Source: Hoyosella altamirensis (lineage in GTDB: Bacteria; Actinomycetota; Actinomycetes; Mycobacteriales; Mycobacteriaceae). Taken from it: a DNA stretch of 64,000 bases. The stretch lies in contig NZ_JACHWS010000003.1 in the NCBI RefSeq assembly GCF_014191505.1, forward strand, positions 806,001-870,000, read 5' to 3'. Of the stretch, positions 29,046-38,293 are shown piece by piece. Below the pieces are notes generated by a model, which had not been told where the DNA came from, did not search any database, and saw only the letters and a list, made by a program, of their open reading frames with translations. Positions within the stretch are counted from its first letter, which is position 1; every line of letters starts with the position of its first letter. The position numbers were made by a program, and so were the translations under genes.

Positions 29046-29101
29046 GACGGTGTACAAAACGAACAGTTCTAGCGAGGCGCTTGCCTGTTTTGTACACCGT
29101 C
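29046..29101. terminator. perfect 15-bp inverted repeat after sdaA
   Basis: Arms at 29046-29060 and 29087-29101 (GACGGTGTACAAAAC and its exact complement) are separated by 26 bases. It lies between the end of sdaA and the end of the convergent NTF2-like gene. A bidirectional terminator is the simplest reading. Confidence 0.6.
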
Positions 29102-29146
29102 GCAGGGATGGGTATATGGGAGCGGCGGTGCGTTAGACCGGCCGTC

Positions 29147-29587
29147 CTACACTTGCCTGGCAGTTGCCGCTGCGCGCTGCACCTCCCAGAAAGCGCGCAT
29201 CGATACGATTTTGCCGTGGTCGTCGACCTTGTACACCGTGATCAGGTCGGTGTCGACGCGGTAACCGCCGGGCAGGTACGAGGTGATGGTGCCGACGTTG
29301 GCCACCTCGTTCCCGGCGGCATGCGAGTCACGCATCGTGAAGTCGAACCGATCGACTTTCGCAATCGCGATGTCCCAAAAAGCCGCTAGCCCTTCGTGGC
29401 CGTGGTGTCCGTTGCCTTCGGGATCGAAGCCCGAAGGACCAACGGGATCTTCGAGCACCGCCGTGTCGGCAAAAAGACCGAGCCACTCGTCTTTCTCGCC
29501 AGCGTCCACGGCACGCATTGACCGCAGGGCTGCCACCCGCGCCGGCGGTTGTGTCGCGTTCTCGTCCCAGCTCACCTTCACTGTCAC
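29147..29587 (-). CDS. NTF2/SnoaL-like protein (ketosteroid isomerase fold)
   Basis: 146 residues from the GTG at 29587, which has GAGGGA seven bases upstream and follows the ALDH stop by 10 bp. The cone-shaped NTF2 fold is indicated by RSMRAVDAGEKDEWLGLFADTAV split over its first helices, DPVGPSG, and the C-terminal strands ITVYKVDDHGKIVSMRAFWE. The family includes steroid delta-isomerases and hydratase-like proteins. As the last gene of the fadD19 operon it probably handles a steroid side-chain intermediate. The reaction is unknown. Confidence 0.78.
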   Translation of the reverse strand: MTVKVSWDENATQPPARVAALRSMRAVDAGEKDEWLGLFADTAVLEDPVGPSGFDPEGNGHHGHEGLAAFWDIAIAKVDRFDFTMRDSHAAGNEVANVGTITSYLPGGYRVDTDLITVYKVDDHGKIVSMRAFWEVQRAAATARQV

Positions 29588-29597
29588 AGCGATTCCC

Positions 29598-31043
29598 TCA
29601 CCCGATCGGAAGCGCGATCGACTTGTACTCGATGTACGGCTCGATCCCTTCAGGCCCGAACTCCCGCCCGAACCCGCTCGACTTGTAGCCACCGAACGGC
29701 GAATTGAAGTCGAGGAGATACTGGTTGATGCCCAGGGTGCCAGTGCGGATCTTCCGGGCGACATCAACACCGTGCTCGACGTCGGAAGTCCATACGGAAC
29801 CGCCAAGCCCGTACGCGGAGTCGTTCGCGATACGGATAGCGTCGGCTTCATCGTCGTACGGGATCACCGCGAGAACCGGTCCGAAGATCTCTTCCTGCGC
29901 GATGCGCATCCGGTTGTCCACATCGGCGAACACTGTCGGCCGCACGTACCAGCCACGGTCGAGCCCGTCGGGCATTCCGTTACCGCCAGTGACGAGGCGC
30001 GCGCCTTCTTCCTGGCCAAGGGTGATGTAGCCGTCGACGCGCTGCTGCTGCCGCTGCGACACCATCGGCCCGATGTAGTTTGCCGGGTCGAGCGGGTCGC
30101 CGACGGGGAGACCGTTGACCATCGTTGTGACCGCATCAACCACTTCGTCGTACCGCTGCCGGGACGCGAGGATGCGGGTTTGTGCGATGCAGGCTTGCCC
30201 GCTGTTCAGCAAGGACGCGAGCGGCAGCCGTTCGATCGTCATCGCAAGGTCCGCATCGTCCAGAATGATGGCTGCGGACTTCGCGCCGAGTTCGAGGGTC
30301 ACACGACGCAGATCTTGGCCGCAGAGCGACGCGATTCGCTTGCCGGCAGTCGGCGAACCCGTGAACGAAATCTTGTCGACGCCGGGATGCCGGACAAGGT
30401 GCTCGCCAGTTTCACGCCCAGCGGGAATGATGCTGACAACCCCCTCCGGAAGACCCGCTTCGTCGATGATCTCCGCCAGCGCAAGAGCCGAAAGCGGTAC
30501 TTCCTCTGAAGGTTTCAGCACAACGGTGCACCCCGCGAGCAACGCTGGAATCAACTTCGAGATCGTGGTGAAGTGTGGGACATTCCACGGGGTGATCATC
30601 CCAGCGACACCGGCGGGTTCGCGACGAACCACGACGTCCTGACCGAAGAAGCCAGTGCGCCGCTCCTCCCACGGATATTGCGCCCCAAAGTTGAGGAAAG
30701 CAGCGAGCGCCATCGACGTCGCTCCCACCTGACCTACTTGCGAGAACCACAGGGGCGCACCCATTTCAGTGCTGATCAGTTCCGAAAGTTCCGCCTGTCT
30801 CGCGTTGTATGCGTCGGCGATCCGCTGTACGGCAGCGAGCCGCTCTTTGGGGTCCATAGTTGGCCACGGGCCGTGGTCGAAGGCGTGTCGTGCTGCGGCA
30901 ACCGCGCGGTCTACGTCATCGGGCGTCCCCTCAGGCGCAGTTCCGACGACCTTCTGGTTGTGCGGAGAGACGACATCGACAAATCTGTCGTGTGACGGTG
31001 CTGCCCAGTTGCCGCCAATGTACAACTCTTTGTATTCACGCAT
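29598..31043 (-). CDS. NAD-dependent aldehyde dehydrogenase
   Basis: 481 residues from the ATG at 31043 (GTGAGGAAACTC before it). ALDH signatures are present: PWNVPH for substrate entry, VTLELGAKSAAIILDDAD with the general-base Glu, SGQACIAQTRI with the catalytic Cys, and EEIFGPVLAVIPYDDE. Usual family texts have GK after LELG; here it is GAK. It is third in a fadD19-nitronate monooxygenase-ALDH-NTF2 operon, so an aldehyde from sterol side-chain breakdown is a fair guess. Confidence 0.9.
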   Translation of the reverse strand: MREYKELYIGGNWAAPSHDRFVDVVSPHNQKVVGTAPEGTPDDVDRAVAAARHAFDHGPWPTMDPKERLAAVQRIADAYNARQAELSELISTEMGAPLWFSQVGQVGATSMALAAFLNFGAQYPWEERRTGFFGQDVVVRREPAGVAGMITPWNVPHFTTISKLIPALLAGCTVVLKPSEEVPLSALALAEIIDEAGLPEGVVSIIPAGRETGEHLVRHPGVDKISFTGSPTAGKRIASLCGQDLRRVTLELGAKSAAIILDDADLAMTIERLPLASLLNSGQACIAQTRILASRQRYDEVVDAVTTMVNGLPVGDPLDPANYIGPMVSQRQQQRVDGYITLGQEEGARLVTGGNGMPDGLDRGWYVRPTVFADVDNRMRIAQEEIFGPVLAVIPYDDEADAIRIANDSAYGLGGSVWTSDVEHGVDVARKIRTGTLGINQYLLDFNSPFGGYKSSGFGREFGPEGIEPYIEYKSIALPIG

Positions 31044-31051
31044 GAGTTTCC

Positions 31052-32155
31052 TCACCTGGTTTTCTGCAGTCGGTCAACGGCGTCGCCGTACTCGGAAACG
31101 AGTTCCGACATCAGGTCCGCGACGGGCCGTACGGCGTTCATGCGGCCCACAATCTGGCCGACTGGCATCGCCACGACCGTTGGATCATGGGACGCTGCGA
31201 TGCGCTGGTGCGCTTCGGAGACGAGCAAGTTTTGCAGCGGCATCGGTAGCGGCTTCGGCGCGCCTGGCTGCTGCCACGCGTCGGTCCAGCGGGTTTTAAG
31301 CAGCCGCGCGGGTTTGCCCGAATAGATGCGGGAGCGCACGGTGTCCGACGAGGTTGCTGCAACGAGCGCTTCCTGCATCGTCCCCGAGTTGTTCATCGAC
31401 TCGAGATACTCGGTGGTCGTCAGCCAGTATGAGCCCATCCACACACCCGACGCACCCAGTGCGAGGGCCGCCGCGATCTGCCGTCCGGACCCGACACCGC
31501 CCGCCGCGAGAACAGGGACGTCCTGCCCAACGATGTCGACGACTTCCGGAAGAAGCACCATGGACGCGATCTCACCGGTATGTCCGCCCGCTTCGTAGCC
31601 CTGCGCGACGACGATGTCCACACCGTTGTCGACGTGGCTGCGGGCGTGCGCGGCCTTGCCTGCCAGGGCCGCGACTTTCACGCCGTGAGCGTGGGCCTGC
31701 TCGATCACATCACTCGGTGGTGAGCCGAGCGCGTTTGCGATCAGGGACACCCTGTGCTTGAGCGAGACATCAACGTGTGAGCGGGCGATGGAGTGCAGCC
31801 AGCCGAGGACACCGCCCACATCATCGTTGGCCGTCGTTTCGGGCACTCCGAGCTCACGCAGGGTGCGTGCAACGAATTCGCGATGCTCCGGCGGAATGTG
31901 GCTGCTCAGTTCGCCCTGTGTTCCCTCTTCGGGGATCTTTGACGGCATCACCACGTCCACGCCGTACGGTTTTCCGTCGGTGTTGGCGTCCATCCAGTCG
32001 AGGGTCTCATCGAGGGCACTGGCCTCATTGAAACGGACGCACCCCAATACCCCGAGACCGCCAGCTCGCGTGACCGCCGCGGCGACGTGTTCGGAGGGGG
32101 TAAACGCGACGATCGGATAGTCGATGCCGAAAAGTTCACACAGTTGCGTATGCAT
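31052..32155 (-). CDS. nitronate monooxygenase / 2-nitropropane dioxygenase-family FMN protein
   Basis: 367 residues from the ATG at 32155, behind GGAGGAG; about 20 bases overlap the 3' end of fadD19. TIM-barrel FMN protein with ITRAGGLGVLG-type N terminus (VTRAGGLGVLG), the VAQGYEAGGHTGE phosphate-binding loop and VLAAGGVGSGRQIAAALALGA. It resembles mycobacterial Rv1533-type paralogues. In steroid clusters such proteins can be enoyl-reductase or dehydrogenase-like (IpdC), so the nitronate name may not be the true function. Confidence 0.85.
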   Translation of the reverse strand: MHTQLCELFGIDYPIVAFTPSEHVAAAVTRAGGLGVLGCVRFNEASALDETLDWMDANTDGKPYGVDVVMPSKIPEEGTQGELSSHIPPEHREFVARTLRELGVPETTANDDVGGVLGWLHSIARSHVDVSLKHRVSLIANALGSPPSDVIEQAHAHGVKVAALAGKAAHARSHVDNGVDIVVAQGYEAGGHTGEIASMVLLPEVVDIVGQDVPVLAAGGVGSGRQIAAALALGASGVWMGSYWLTTTEYLESMNNSGTMQEALVAATSSDTVRSRIYSGKPARLLKTRWTDAWQQPGAPKPLPMPLQNLLVSEAHQRIAASHDPTVVAMPVGQIVGRMNAVRPVADLMSELVSEYGDAVDRLQKTR

Positions 32156-33749
32156 CATTCTCCTCCACGTGGGCTTTCGCCCACGGGTAGTCAGGTTTAC
32201 CGCTCGGCTGCCGGTGTACCTCTGGGACGACCCAGTAGCTGCGTGGAATCTTGTACGCGGCAACTTTCGTACGCACATGCGTGTCCAGTTCGCTGACGTC
32301 GAGAGTCGCGCCCTCCCGAGGCTGCACCACTGCACTCACGCGCTGGCCGTATCTTTCGTCGGGTGTTCCCAGCACGAGCACGTCAAAAACGTCGGGGTGG
32401 GATTTGAGCGCGCCTTCCACTTCCTCGGGGAAGACCTTTTCACCACCGGTGTTGATGCATCCCGAGCCACGCCCGAGCAAGGTGACGGAGCCGTCTTCTT
32501 CGTAGCGCGCGTAGTCGCCCGGCATGACGTAGCGCTTGCCATCGATTTCCGCAAAAATCGTCTTGGTTTTCTTCTCATCCTTGTAATAGCCGAGTGGCAC
32601 ATGCGCTGTGCGCGCCATACGGCCCACCGCGCCCGGTTTCGGTTCGACAAGGTTGCCGTCGTCGTCGATGAGGACGGCTTGTTTTGTGAAGTTGACCTTG
32701 GGCCCTTGGGAATAGTCACCGTCTTTGCTGACCATGCCGATGCCGGTGAAGCCGCTCTCCGATGATCCGATGGCATCGGTGAGGACGATGTTGGGGAACG
32801 TATCGAGGAACTGCTGTTTGACGGACTGTGAAAAGAGTGCCGCGTGACTTGTTACAGCGAGCAGCGATGAGGCGTCGTAGGTTCGCTCCGCATAGGCACT
32901 GAGGAGCGGGCGGGCCATCGCGTCGCCCACGATGGTCAGCACCTGGACTTTGTGCTTCTCAATTGCCTGCCACACTTCGTGGGGGTCAGCGCGAGTGACC
33001 AGCACTACGGGGCTTCCGGTGAACAATGCACCGAAAGCTGCCCATTGAGCGGCCCCGTGGATGAGCGGAGACATTGTCAGCCGGACGAGACCGGGACTGT
33101 TCTTCGCGTCATTCGCCATTGTCCACTCGTCTTGAACGTACTCGCCCGTCATAAAGTTGATGCCGCCGCCGAGCGCACGCCAGACGTCTTCGTGACGCCA
33201 CATCACACCTTTCGGGTAACCGGTCGTTCCGCCCGTGTACACAACGTAGAGGTCGTCAGAGCTGCGCTCGCCAAAGTCACGCTCTGGAGACTCCGCCGCA
33301 AGCGCTGCTTCATACTCGACACCCTCGCATGCGGAGTAGTCCTTATCGGAGCCGTCATCGATGACGACGACGTGCCGAACCGACGGAACCGCTGGAAGTA
33401 CTTCTGCGACGAGGTCGCTGAAACTTCGCTCGTGTATAAGTGCGACCAGGTCGGCGTTGTCGAAGAGGTAGTGCAGTTCGCGCGCCACGTACCGGTAGTT
33501 GACATTGATTGCGACCGCGCGGATCTTGTACACGGCGATCATCGATTCGAGTGCCTCGATCGAGTTCCGTGAGTAAATTCCGACGTGATCGCCCTCGCCT
33601 ATCCCGGCTGTCGCGAGATGGTGGGCAAGGCGGTTGGCTCGCTCGTCTAGTTCCGCGAAGGTCACCTGACGGTCGCCACAAATAAGAGCCGTGCGGTCCG
33701 GCACGGCATCGACAGCGTGCTCTAACAGATCAGCGATGTTCAGTGCCAT
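32136..33749 (-). CDS. fadD19: steroid side-chain acyl-CoA synthetase, FadD19-like
   Basis: 537 residues with the AMP-binding motif [14 protein letters not shown] (about residues 170-183), the aryl/acyl motif SSESGFTG, and the hinge/C-terminal catalytic Lys in [11 protein letters not shown]. The opening [19 protein letters not shown] and the ERDFGERS block agree closely with FadD19 (Rv3515c), which activates C26/C24 steroid carboxylates and is needed for C-24-branched sterols. It heads a four-gene minus-strand operon and is divergent from echA19, as in mycobacteria, across a KstR-like site. Confidence 0.93.
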   Translation of the reverse strand: MALNIADLLEHAVDAVPDRTALICGDRQVTFAELDERANRLAHHLATAGIGEGDHVGIYSRNSIEALESMIAVYKIRAVAINVNYRYVARELHYLFDNADLVALIHERSFSDLVAEVLPAVPSVRHVVVIDDGSDKDYSACEGVEYEAALAAESPERDFGERSSDDLYVVYTGGTTGYPKGVMWRHEDVWRALGGGINFMTGEYVQDEWTMANDAKNSPGLVRLTMSPLIHGAAQWAAFGALFTGSPVVLVTRADPHEVWQAIEKHKVQVLTIVGDAMARPLLSAYAERTYDASSLLAVTSHAALFSQSVKQQFLDTFPNIVLTDAIGSSESGFTGIGMVSKDGDYSQGPKVNFTKQAVLIDDDGNLVEPKPGAVGRMARTAHVPLGYYKDEKKTKTIFAEIDGKRYVMPGDYARYEEDGSVTLLGRGSGCINTGGEKVFPEEVEGALKSHPDVFDVLVLGTPDERYGQRVSAVVQPREGATLDVSELDTHVRTKVAAYKIPRSYWVVPEVHRQPSGKPDYPWAKAHVEENDAYATV

Positions 33750-33759
33750 TCACCCAAAC

Positions 33760-33773
33760 TAGAACATGTTATT
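33760..33773. promoter_or_regulatory. KstR-like operator between fadD19 and echA19
   Basis: TAGAACATGTTATT matches TnnAACnnGTTnnA except for the final base. It lies 11 bp from the fadD19 start and 37 bp from the echA19 start. Confidence 0.7.
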
Positions 33774-33809
33774 GTTTTGGGCAATGGTTATCGCACAGGA
33801 GGTTGCAAA

Positions 33810-34628
33810 ATGGCCGAATCAGTCGCCGGGGCCGACACCAAAACCGAGCCTCACGCCCTCATAGAGCGACGTGGCGGCGTATTGATCGTCACCCTGAACC
33901 GACCGCACGCGCGCAACGCCCTGACCGGCGAAATGATGTCCATTATGACCGAAGCGTGGGACACGGTGGACGCAGATTCTGAAATCCGTTGCTGCATTCT
34001 CACGGGTGCGGGCGGAGCATTTTGCGCCGGAGCCGACCTCAAAAGCATGAGCAAGAACAATCCCGGCAAGGCGATGTCCGGCGGCGGCTGGGATCCAGCG
34101 TCAATTCCCGGCCTGCTGAAAGGCCGACGGCTGACCAAACCTCTTATCGCGGCAGTCGAGGGCCCCGCCATCGCGGGGGGTACCGAGATCTTGCAGGGCA
34201 CCGATATTCGCGTCGCCGGTCAAAGCGCGAAGTTCGGGATCTCCGAAGTAAAGTGGAGCCTCTTCCCGATGGGTGGCTCTGCCGTTCGCCTCCCCCGCCA
34301 AATCCCCTACACCGTCGCAGCTGACCTGCTACTCACAGGCCGCCATATCACCGCGGCCGAGGCGAAAGAAATTGGACTGATCGGCCACGTCGTCCCTGAT
34401 GGTTCAGCGCTCGAAAAGGCGCTCGAGATTGCCGATCAGATCTGCGCCAACGGGCCACTCGCCGTCCGCGCGATTCTCCAGACCATGCGCGAGACAGAGG
34501 CAATGCCAGAAGAAGAGGCATTCAAGATCGAGTCAAAGATCGGGGTCAAGGTGTTCCTCAGCGAAGATGCGAAGGAGGGGCCCCGGGCTTTCACGGAAAA
34601 GCGCCGACCAGTCTTCCGGGGGCAGTGA
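33810..34628 (+). CDS. echA19: enoyl-CoA hydratase, EchA19-like
   Basis: 272 residues from the ATG at 33810, which has AGGAGG seven bases before it. Crotonase fold: [11 protein letters not shown], the oxyanion-hole segment [15 protein letters not shown], and [18 protein letters not shown]. In M. tuberculosis EchA19 hydrates the steroid C22 enoyl-CoA. Its position divergent from fadD19 is conserved. The KstR-like site in the shared promoter supports this role. The gene is alone in its orientation before the AAA ATPase gene. Confidence 0.9.
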   Translation: MAESVAGADTKTEPHALIERRGGVLIVTLNRPHARNALTGEMMSIMTEAWDTVDADSEIRCCILTGAGGAFCAGADLKSMSKNNPGKAMSGGGWDPASIPGLLKGRRLTKPLIAAVEGPAIAGGTEILQGTDIRVAGQSAKFGISEVKWSLFPMGGSAVRLPRQIPYTVAADLLLTGRHITAAEAKEIGLIGHVVPDGSALEKALEIADQICANGPLAVRAILQTMRETEAMPEEEAFKIESKIGVKVFLSEDAKEGPRAFTEKRRPVFRGQ

Positions 34629-34655
34629 GCGCGGTCGGCTTGCCCGGTCCGGGCG

Positions 34656-34760
34656 TCAATCGGGAAGACGCACTGCGGTGACCACGACGACCGTGAAAAT
34701 TCCCGCCACGATTGCCAGCTGCTGGTTCTTGATCGGCAGACGCGTGCCGACGCCAAGCAA
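34656..34760 (-). other. possible 34-residue membrane peptide or gene remnant
   Basis: Between echA19 and the ATPase gene, one minus-strand frame from TTG 34760 to TGA 34656 reads as a basic start followed by a hydrophobic helix (QLAIVAGIFTVVVVTAVRLPD). The base composition is coding-like, but there is no ATG or clear ribosome site. It may be the end of a lost membrane protein gene. Nothing else is seen in this 209-bp gap except a short palindrome GCCCGG-T-CCGGGC at 34642-34654. Confidence 0.25.
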
Positions 34761-34823
34761 ACCGGCGGGAAGCTCCGAGCGATACTCCGGGGGAGCCTAT
34801 ACGTTCCTATACTCGGATTCGAT

Positions 34824-34839
34824 ATATAGTGATCTATAT
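34824..34839. promoter_or_regulatory. dyad ATATAG-TGAT-CTATAT at the start of the AAA ATPase gene
   Basis: Perfect six-base arms flank a 4-base spacer. TATAGT (34825-34830) is placed 7 bases before ATG 34838, as for the -10 box of a leaderless transcript. A repressor bound here would block the promoter, so autoregulation is possible. Confidence 0.5.
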
Positions 34840-36037
34840 GGCAAATTCCCCCTTGCCCTCACCGTACGCTCCCGGTGCGGGCACGTTGCCGCCGGTGATC
34901 GCGGGCCGCGGCAAACACCTGTCGGTGGTTGAGGACTACATACACGCAGCCGCACACCTCGGCCGCGCGCCTGGGTCGCCGATCGCCTACTCCGGTGTTC
35001 GGGGTATGGGAAAGACGGTGCTGCTCAAGCATGCTGAGAACTCAATTCGTGAGTACAGCGCCGCGGTCGGTATTACGACATCACTGCTGGCGTGTAAAGG
35101 TGAGCGTCTGCTTCCGCTATTAGCCCAGGGCTTACGGAACACTGCTGCCGAGCGCGAGCTGACAACGCAGCCAGCCTGGCGACGCTGGGCGGAACGGGTC
35201 GAATCATTCACCATCGAAGTGGCTCTCACTGGCGCCTCCGTGAATGTTGAGTTGGGTAACAAGGAGCCCAGGAACCTAACAGATTTCGGCTACCAGGCGT
35301 TTGTCCGCATCATCGAGGACCTCGTCACGCTCGCCAGAGTGGACGACAAGAAACGCCCGGTGATCGGTGTGTGCGTCGACGAGCTGCAAGAAGCCGACCG
35401 GGAACACATCACCGAGTTCGCCGCAGCCATACAGGAGATCACCAGCAAACAGCTCCCCGTCATCTTTCTCGTCGGTGGCCTCGCCAATCTTCCTGAAGTC
35501 ATTTCCGAAGCCGCGACATTCGGGGAACGGTTCCGCTACCTCCCGCTGACGAAACTGAGCTTGTCCGCATCGGTCGAAGCGCTTGTGCAGCCCGCCGAAC
35601 AACTGCACGTGTCTTGGACGAAGGAAGCGCTCACGGAGGTAATCAGCGCTGCAAAAGGATTTCCCCATCTAATCCAGCTCTACGGCGAGGAAACCTGGCA
35701 CGCCGCCACGCCAGCAAAAGGAAGCACGCTTCTGGCTTCCCACGCCCAGTCCGGTATCGCCGAAGGCCGTAGCGCGCTGTACAACGGGATGTTTCAGGCC
35801 CGCTGGCGGCGCTCCACGGAGCGCGAGAAAGACTTTCTCGCCGCCATGGCCAAGCACGGCGACACCGACATGCCTATCCGGCAGATCGCGGAAGCACTGG
35901 GCAAAAACCCCCAGCAAATCAGCCCCCTGCGTGCCTCCCTTATCGCCAAAGGCACTATCTACGCGCCGCGCCACGGCCGCATCGAGTTCACCATGCCCGG
36001 TTTCGCCGACTTCATCACCGACGTCCTCAAGGAATAA
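34838..36037 (+). CDS. AAA-type ATPase of unknown function (Orc1/Cdc6-like P-loop protein)
   Basis: 399 residues from ATG 34838; a GTG three codons earlier is possible. Walker A GVRGMGKT is at residues 53-60 and Walker B ends IGVCVDELQEAD. A sensor-like IFLVGGLANLP follows, and a C-terminal winged-helix-like region reads MPIRQIAEALGKNPQQISPLRASLIAKG. This plan (AAA core plus wHTH) is seen in archaeal Orc1-like proteins and in ATPases linked to mobile or defence elements. No ribosome site is visible. It stands alone inside a steroid cluster and has no recognisable partner. Confidence 0.75.
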   Translation: MANSPLPSPYAPGAGTLPPVIAGRGKHLSVVEDYIHAAAHLGRAPGSPIAYSGVRGMGKTVLLKHAENSIREYSAAVGITTSLLACKGERLLPLLAQGLRNTAAERELTTQPAWRRWAERVESFTIEVALTGASVNVELGNKEPRNLTDFGYQAFVRIIEDLVTLARVDDKKRPVIGVCVDELQEADREHITEFAAAIQEITSKQLPVIFLVGGLANLPEVISEAATFGERFRYLPLTKLSLSASVEALVQPAEQLHVSWTKEALTEVISAAKGFPHLIQLYGEETWHAATPAKGSTLLASHAQSGIAEGRSALYNGMFQARWRRSTEREKDFLAAMAKHGDTDMPIRQIAEALGKNPQQISPLRASLIAKGTIYAPRHGRIEFTMPGFADFITDVLKE

Positions 36038-36185
36038 CCGCAACCAACAACTACGGTGACGGCGCGGCCAATCCCTTTTTGAAGCGCGATAAAGAGCACG
36101 CTGGCCCGTCTGTCAGCCGGCACGCGATCTCACTGGCAGTCAGACGGCAGTACCTACCATCTGTCCAATCTTCCACCCAGATCAC

Positions 36186-36199
36186 TAGAACGAGTTACA
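36186..36199. promoter_or_regulatory. KstR-like operator 1 before the DUF35-ltp4-ltp3 operon
   Basis: TAGAACGAGTTACA fits TnnAACnnGTTnnA exactly. It lies 65 bp before the first start codon of the operon. Confidence 0.7.
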
Positions 36200-36241
36200 C
36201 ATTTTCGGCAAAAAATACGCACAGACTGTTGCCTATTGAAC

Positions 36242-36255
36242 AAGAACGTGTTGCA
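36242..36255. promoter_or_regulatory. KstR-like operator 2 before the DUF35-ltp4-ltp3 operon
   Basis: AAGAACGTGTTGCA fits the consensus except for the first base and ends 8 bp before the GTG start. The rest of the gap 36038-36263 holds no gene that I can see. Confidence 0.6.
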
Positions 36256-36263
36256 CTATCTCT

Positions 36264-37253
36264 GTGACGACTGATGTAGAACCCCTCAGCGCACCACTCA
36301 ATATCGGATTCGACTACACCCGATCGCTCGGGCCTGTCCTGTCCCGATTCATGACTGCGCTCGCACAGCGGCAGATTCTCGGAATCAAGGGCAGCGATGG
36401 CCGAGTGCATGTGCCCCCCATCGAATACGATCCCGTGACGTCCGACCCGCTCACCGAGTTCGTCGAGGTGAGTACCGAAGGAACAGTCCTTACCTGGTCC
36501 TGGTGCCCGAAGCCCGTCGACGGCCAGCCAATCCAGCAACCCTTCGCCTGGGCACTCATCCGGCTCGACGGCGCCGACACCGGACTGCTCCACGCGGTGA
36601 ACGTTGCGTCGCCCAGCGACATACGTACCGGAATGCGCGTCCAAGTGCAGTGGGCGGAGGCACCCACCGGGCACATCCGGGACATCGCGTACTTCGTGCC
36701 CACTGATCCCGGAACTAGTGCAGCAGCGCCCCAAGCGCTTGCACCTCCAGAATCGAAACGTGATGACGAGGACCGGGTAACCACGATCATCACGCCGATC
36801 CAGCTCACCTACGATCACACCGTCTCCGCCGAAGAAAGCCGCTACTTGCGTGCTCTCGCCGACGGCAAACTGATCGGACAGCGCTGCGCCGAGTGTGACC
36901 AGGTGTACATCCCCCCGCGCGGCGCATGCCCCGTCGATGGTGTACCTACCACCACTGAGGTTGAGCTGCCCGATACTGGCATCGTCACCACGTTCTGCAT
37001 AGTCAATGTCCCGTTCTTGGGGCAGCGCATAACACCGCCCTACGTGGTGGCGTATGTCCTTCTCGACGGCGCGGACATCGCATTTCTGCATCTGGTGCGT
37101 GGGTGTGACTCCGCCGACGTCCGCATGGGGATGCGCGTCCGCGCAGTGTGGCGCCCCAAAGCAGAATGGCAAACCTCGCTCAGCAACATCGACTACTTCA
37201 CGCCGACCGGTGAGCCTGACGCCCCCATCGAGACCTTTGCGAGGCACCTATGA
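36264..37253 (+). CDS. DUF35 OB-fold protein, partner of thiolase-like Ltp proteins (Rv3521-like)
   Basis: 329 residues. Two DUF35-type OB domains are apparent: one in the first half, and a second with its rubredoxin-like zinc ribbon (QRCAECDQVYIPPRGACPVDG, shown in part) at about residues 210-230. DUF35 proteins pair with SCPx-thiolase-like Ltp enzymes to form steroid side-chain aldolases or hydratase complexes. The gene overlaps ltp4 by 4 bp, and the order DUF35-ltp4-ltp3 is that of Rv3521-Rv3523. The GTG start has no strong ribosome site. Two KstR-like sites precede it. Confidence 0.88.
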   Translation: MTTDVEPLSAPLNIGFDYTRSLGPVLSRFMTALAQRQILGIKGSDGRVHVPPIEYDPVTSDPLTEFVEVSTEGTVLTWSWCPKPVDGQPIQQPFAWALIRLDGADTGLLHAVNVASPSDIRTGMRVQVQWAEAPTGHIRDIAYFVPTDPGTSAAAPQALAPPESKRDDEDRVTTIITPIQLTYDHTVSAEESRYLRALADGKLIGQRCAECDQVYIPPRGACPVDGVPTTTEVELPDTGIVTTFCIVNVPFLGQRITPPYVVAYVLLDGADIAFLHLVRGCDSADVRMGMRVRAVWRPKAEWQTSLSNIDYFTPTGEPDAPIETFARHL

Positions 37254-38293
37254 GAAACGTAGCGGTCGTTGGTTTCGCCCAATCCCCCAGTGTCCGCTCG
37301 ACCCAGGGCACTACGAACGGCGTGGAGATGCTGGTTCCTGTACTTTCGGAGATCTTCGAGAAGACGGGGCTGACAAAAACCGACATCGACTTCTGGTGCT
37401 CAGGTTCGTCCGATTACCTGGCAGGGCGAGCGTTCTCCTTCATCGCAGCCGTTGATGCAATCGGCGCTTTCCCGCCGATCAACGAATCACACGTCGAATG
37501 TGATGCGGCGTGGGCTGTCTATGAGGCGTGGATCAAGATTCTCACCGGCGAGGCCGACACCGCGCTGGTGTATGGCTTCGGAAAATCGTCGGCGGGTGAG
37601 TTGCGCCGCGTGCTCAGTCTGCAACTCGACCCGTACACCGTCGCCCCGCTCTGGCCCGACTCCATCAGCCTCGCTGCGATGCAGGCCCGGCTGGGTCTCG
37701 AATCAGGACGGTGGACCAAGGAGGAGATGGCCGCGGTTGCCGCACGCAGTCTCGCAGATGCCACGAGCAATCCTCACGCGCAGCGCTCTGGCGCACTGGC
37801 TGACAATGCACCGCTGATAGCGGACCCGCTGCACTCATATGATGTCGCACCGATCTCAGACGGCGCTGCTGCATTGATCCTCACTACTGAGGAACGCGCC
37901 CGCGACCTCATCGAACGACCTGCAATCATCAGTGGGATCGATCACCGCATCGACTCCGCCGTGCTCGGCGCTCGTGATCTCACTGATTCACCGTCCACCC
38001 GCACCGCCGCAGCAGCGGCAGGTGCCCGCGACATCGAGATCGCGGAATTACACGCGCCATTCAGTCACCAGGAGCTCATCCTGCGCGAGGCACTGGAACT
38101 CAGCGACGCCGTGCGGATCAACCCATCTGGTGGACCACTCGCAGGCAACCCCATGTTCGCGGGCGGTCTCATTCGAATCGGTGAAGCTGCCAAACGCGTC
38201 CATTCGGGTGAAGCGTCACGCGTACTTGCGCACGCCACGAGCGGTCCGCTCCTGCAACAGAATCTCGTCGCCGTCATGGAGGCACAATCATGA
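37250..38293 (+). CDS. ltp4: thiolase-like sterol carrier protein-type lyase, Ltp4-like
   Basis: 347 residues of thiolase fold, with N-terminal VAVVGFAQSPSVRST, a PINESHVECDAAWAVYEAW core at the usual nucleophile region, and the C-terminal INPSGGPLAGNPMFAGGLIRIGEAA motif. In Rhodococcus, Ltp3 and Ltp4 are required for C-24-branched sterol side chains and act as retro-aldol lyases. It is coupled to the genes on both sides through 4-bp overlaps (ATGA). This supports a heteromeric complex with the DUF35 protein and Ltp3. Confidence 0.88.
   Translation: MRNVAVVGFAQSPSVRSTQGTTNGVEMLVPVLSEIFEKTGLTKTDIDFWCSGSSDYLAGRAFSFIAAVDAIGAFPPINESHVECDAAWAVYEAWIKILTGEADTALVYGFGKSSAGELRRVLSLQLDPYTVAPLWPDSISLAAMQARLGLESGRWTKEEMAAVAARSLADATSNPHAQRSGALADNAPLIADPLHSYDVAPISDGAAALILTTEERARDLIERPAIISGIDHRIDSAVLGARDLTDSPSTRTAAAAAGARDIEIAELHAPFSHQELILREALELSDAVRINPSGGPLAGNPMFAGGLIRIGEAAKRVHSGEASRVLAHATSGPLLQQNLVAVMEAQS

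Noticed and set aside
36195-37247. 350-codon minus-strand open frame opposite the DUF35 gene
   Set aside because: The plus-strand DUF35 protein has clear motifs and KstR-like sites; the antisense frame has neither.
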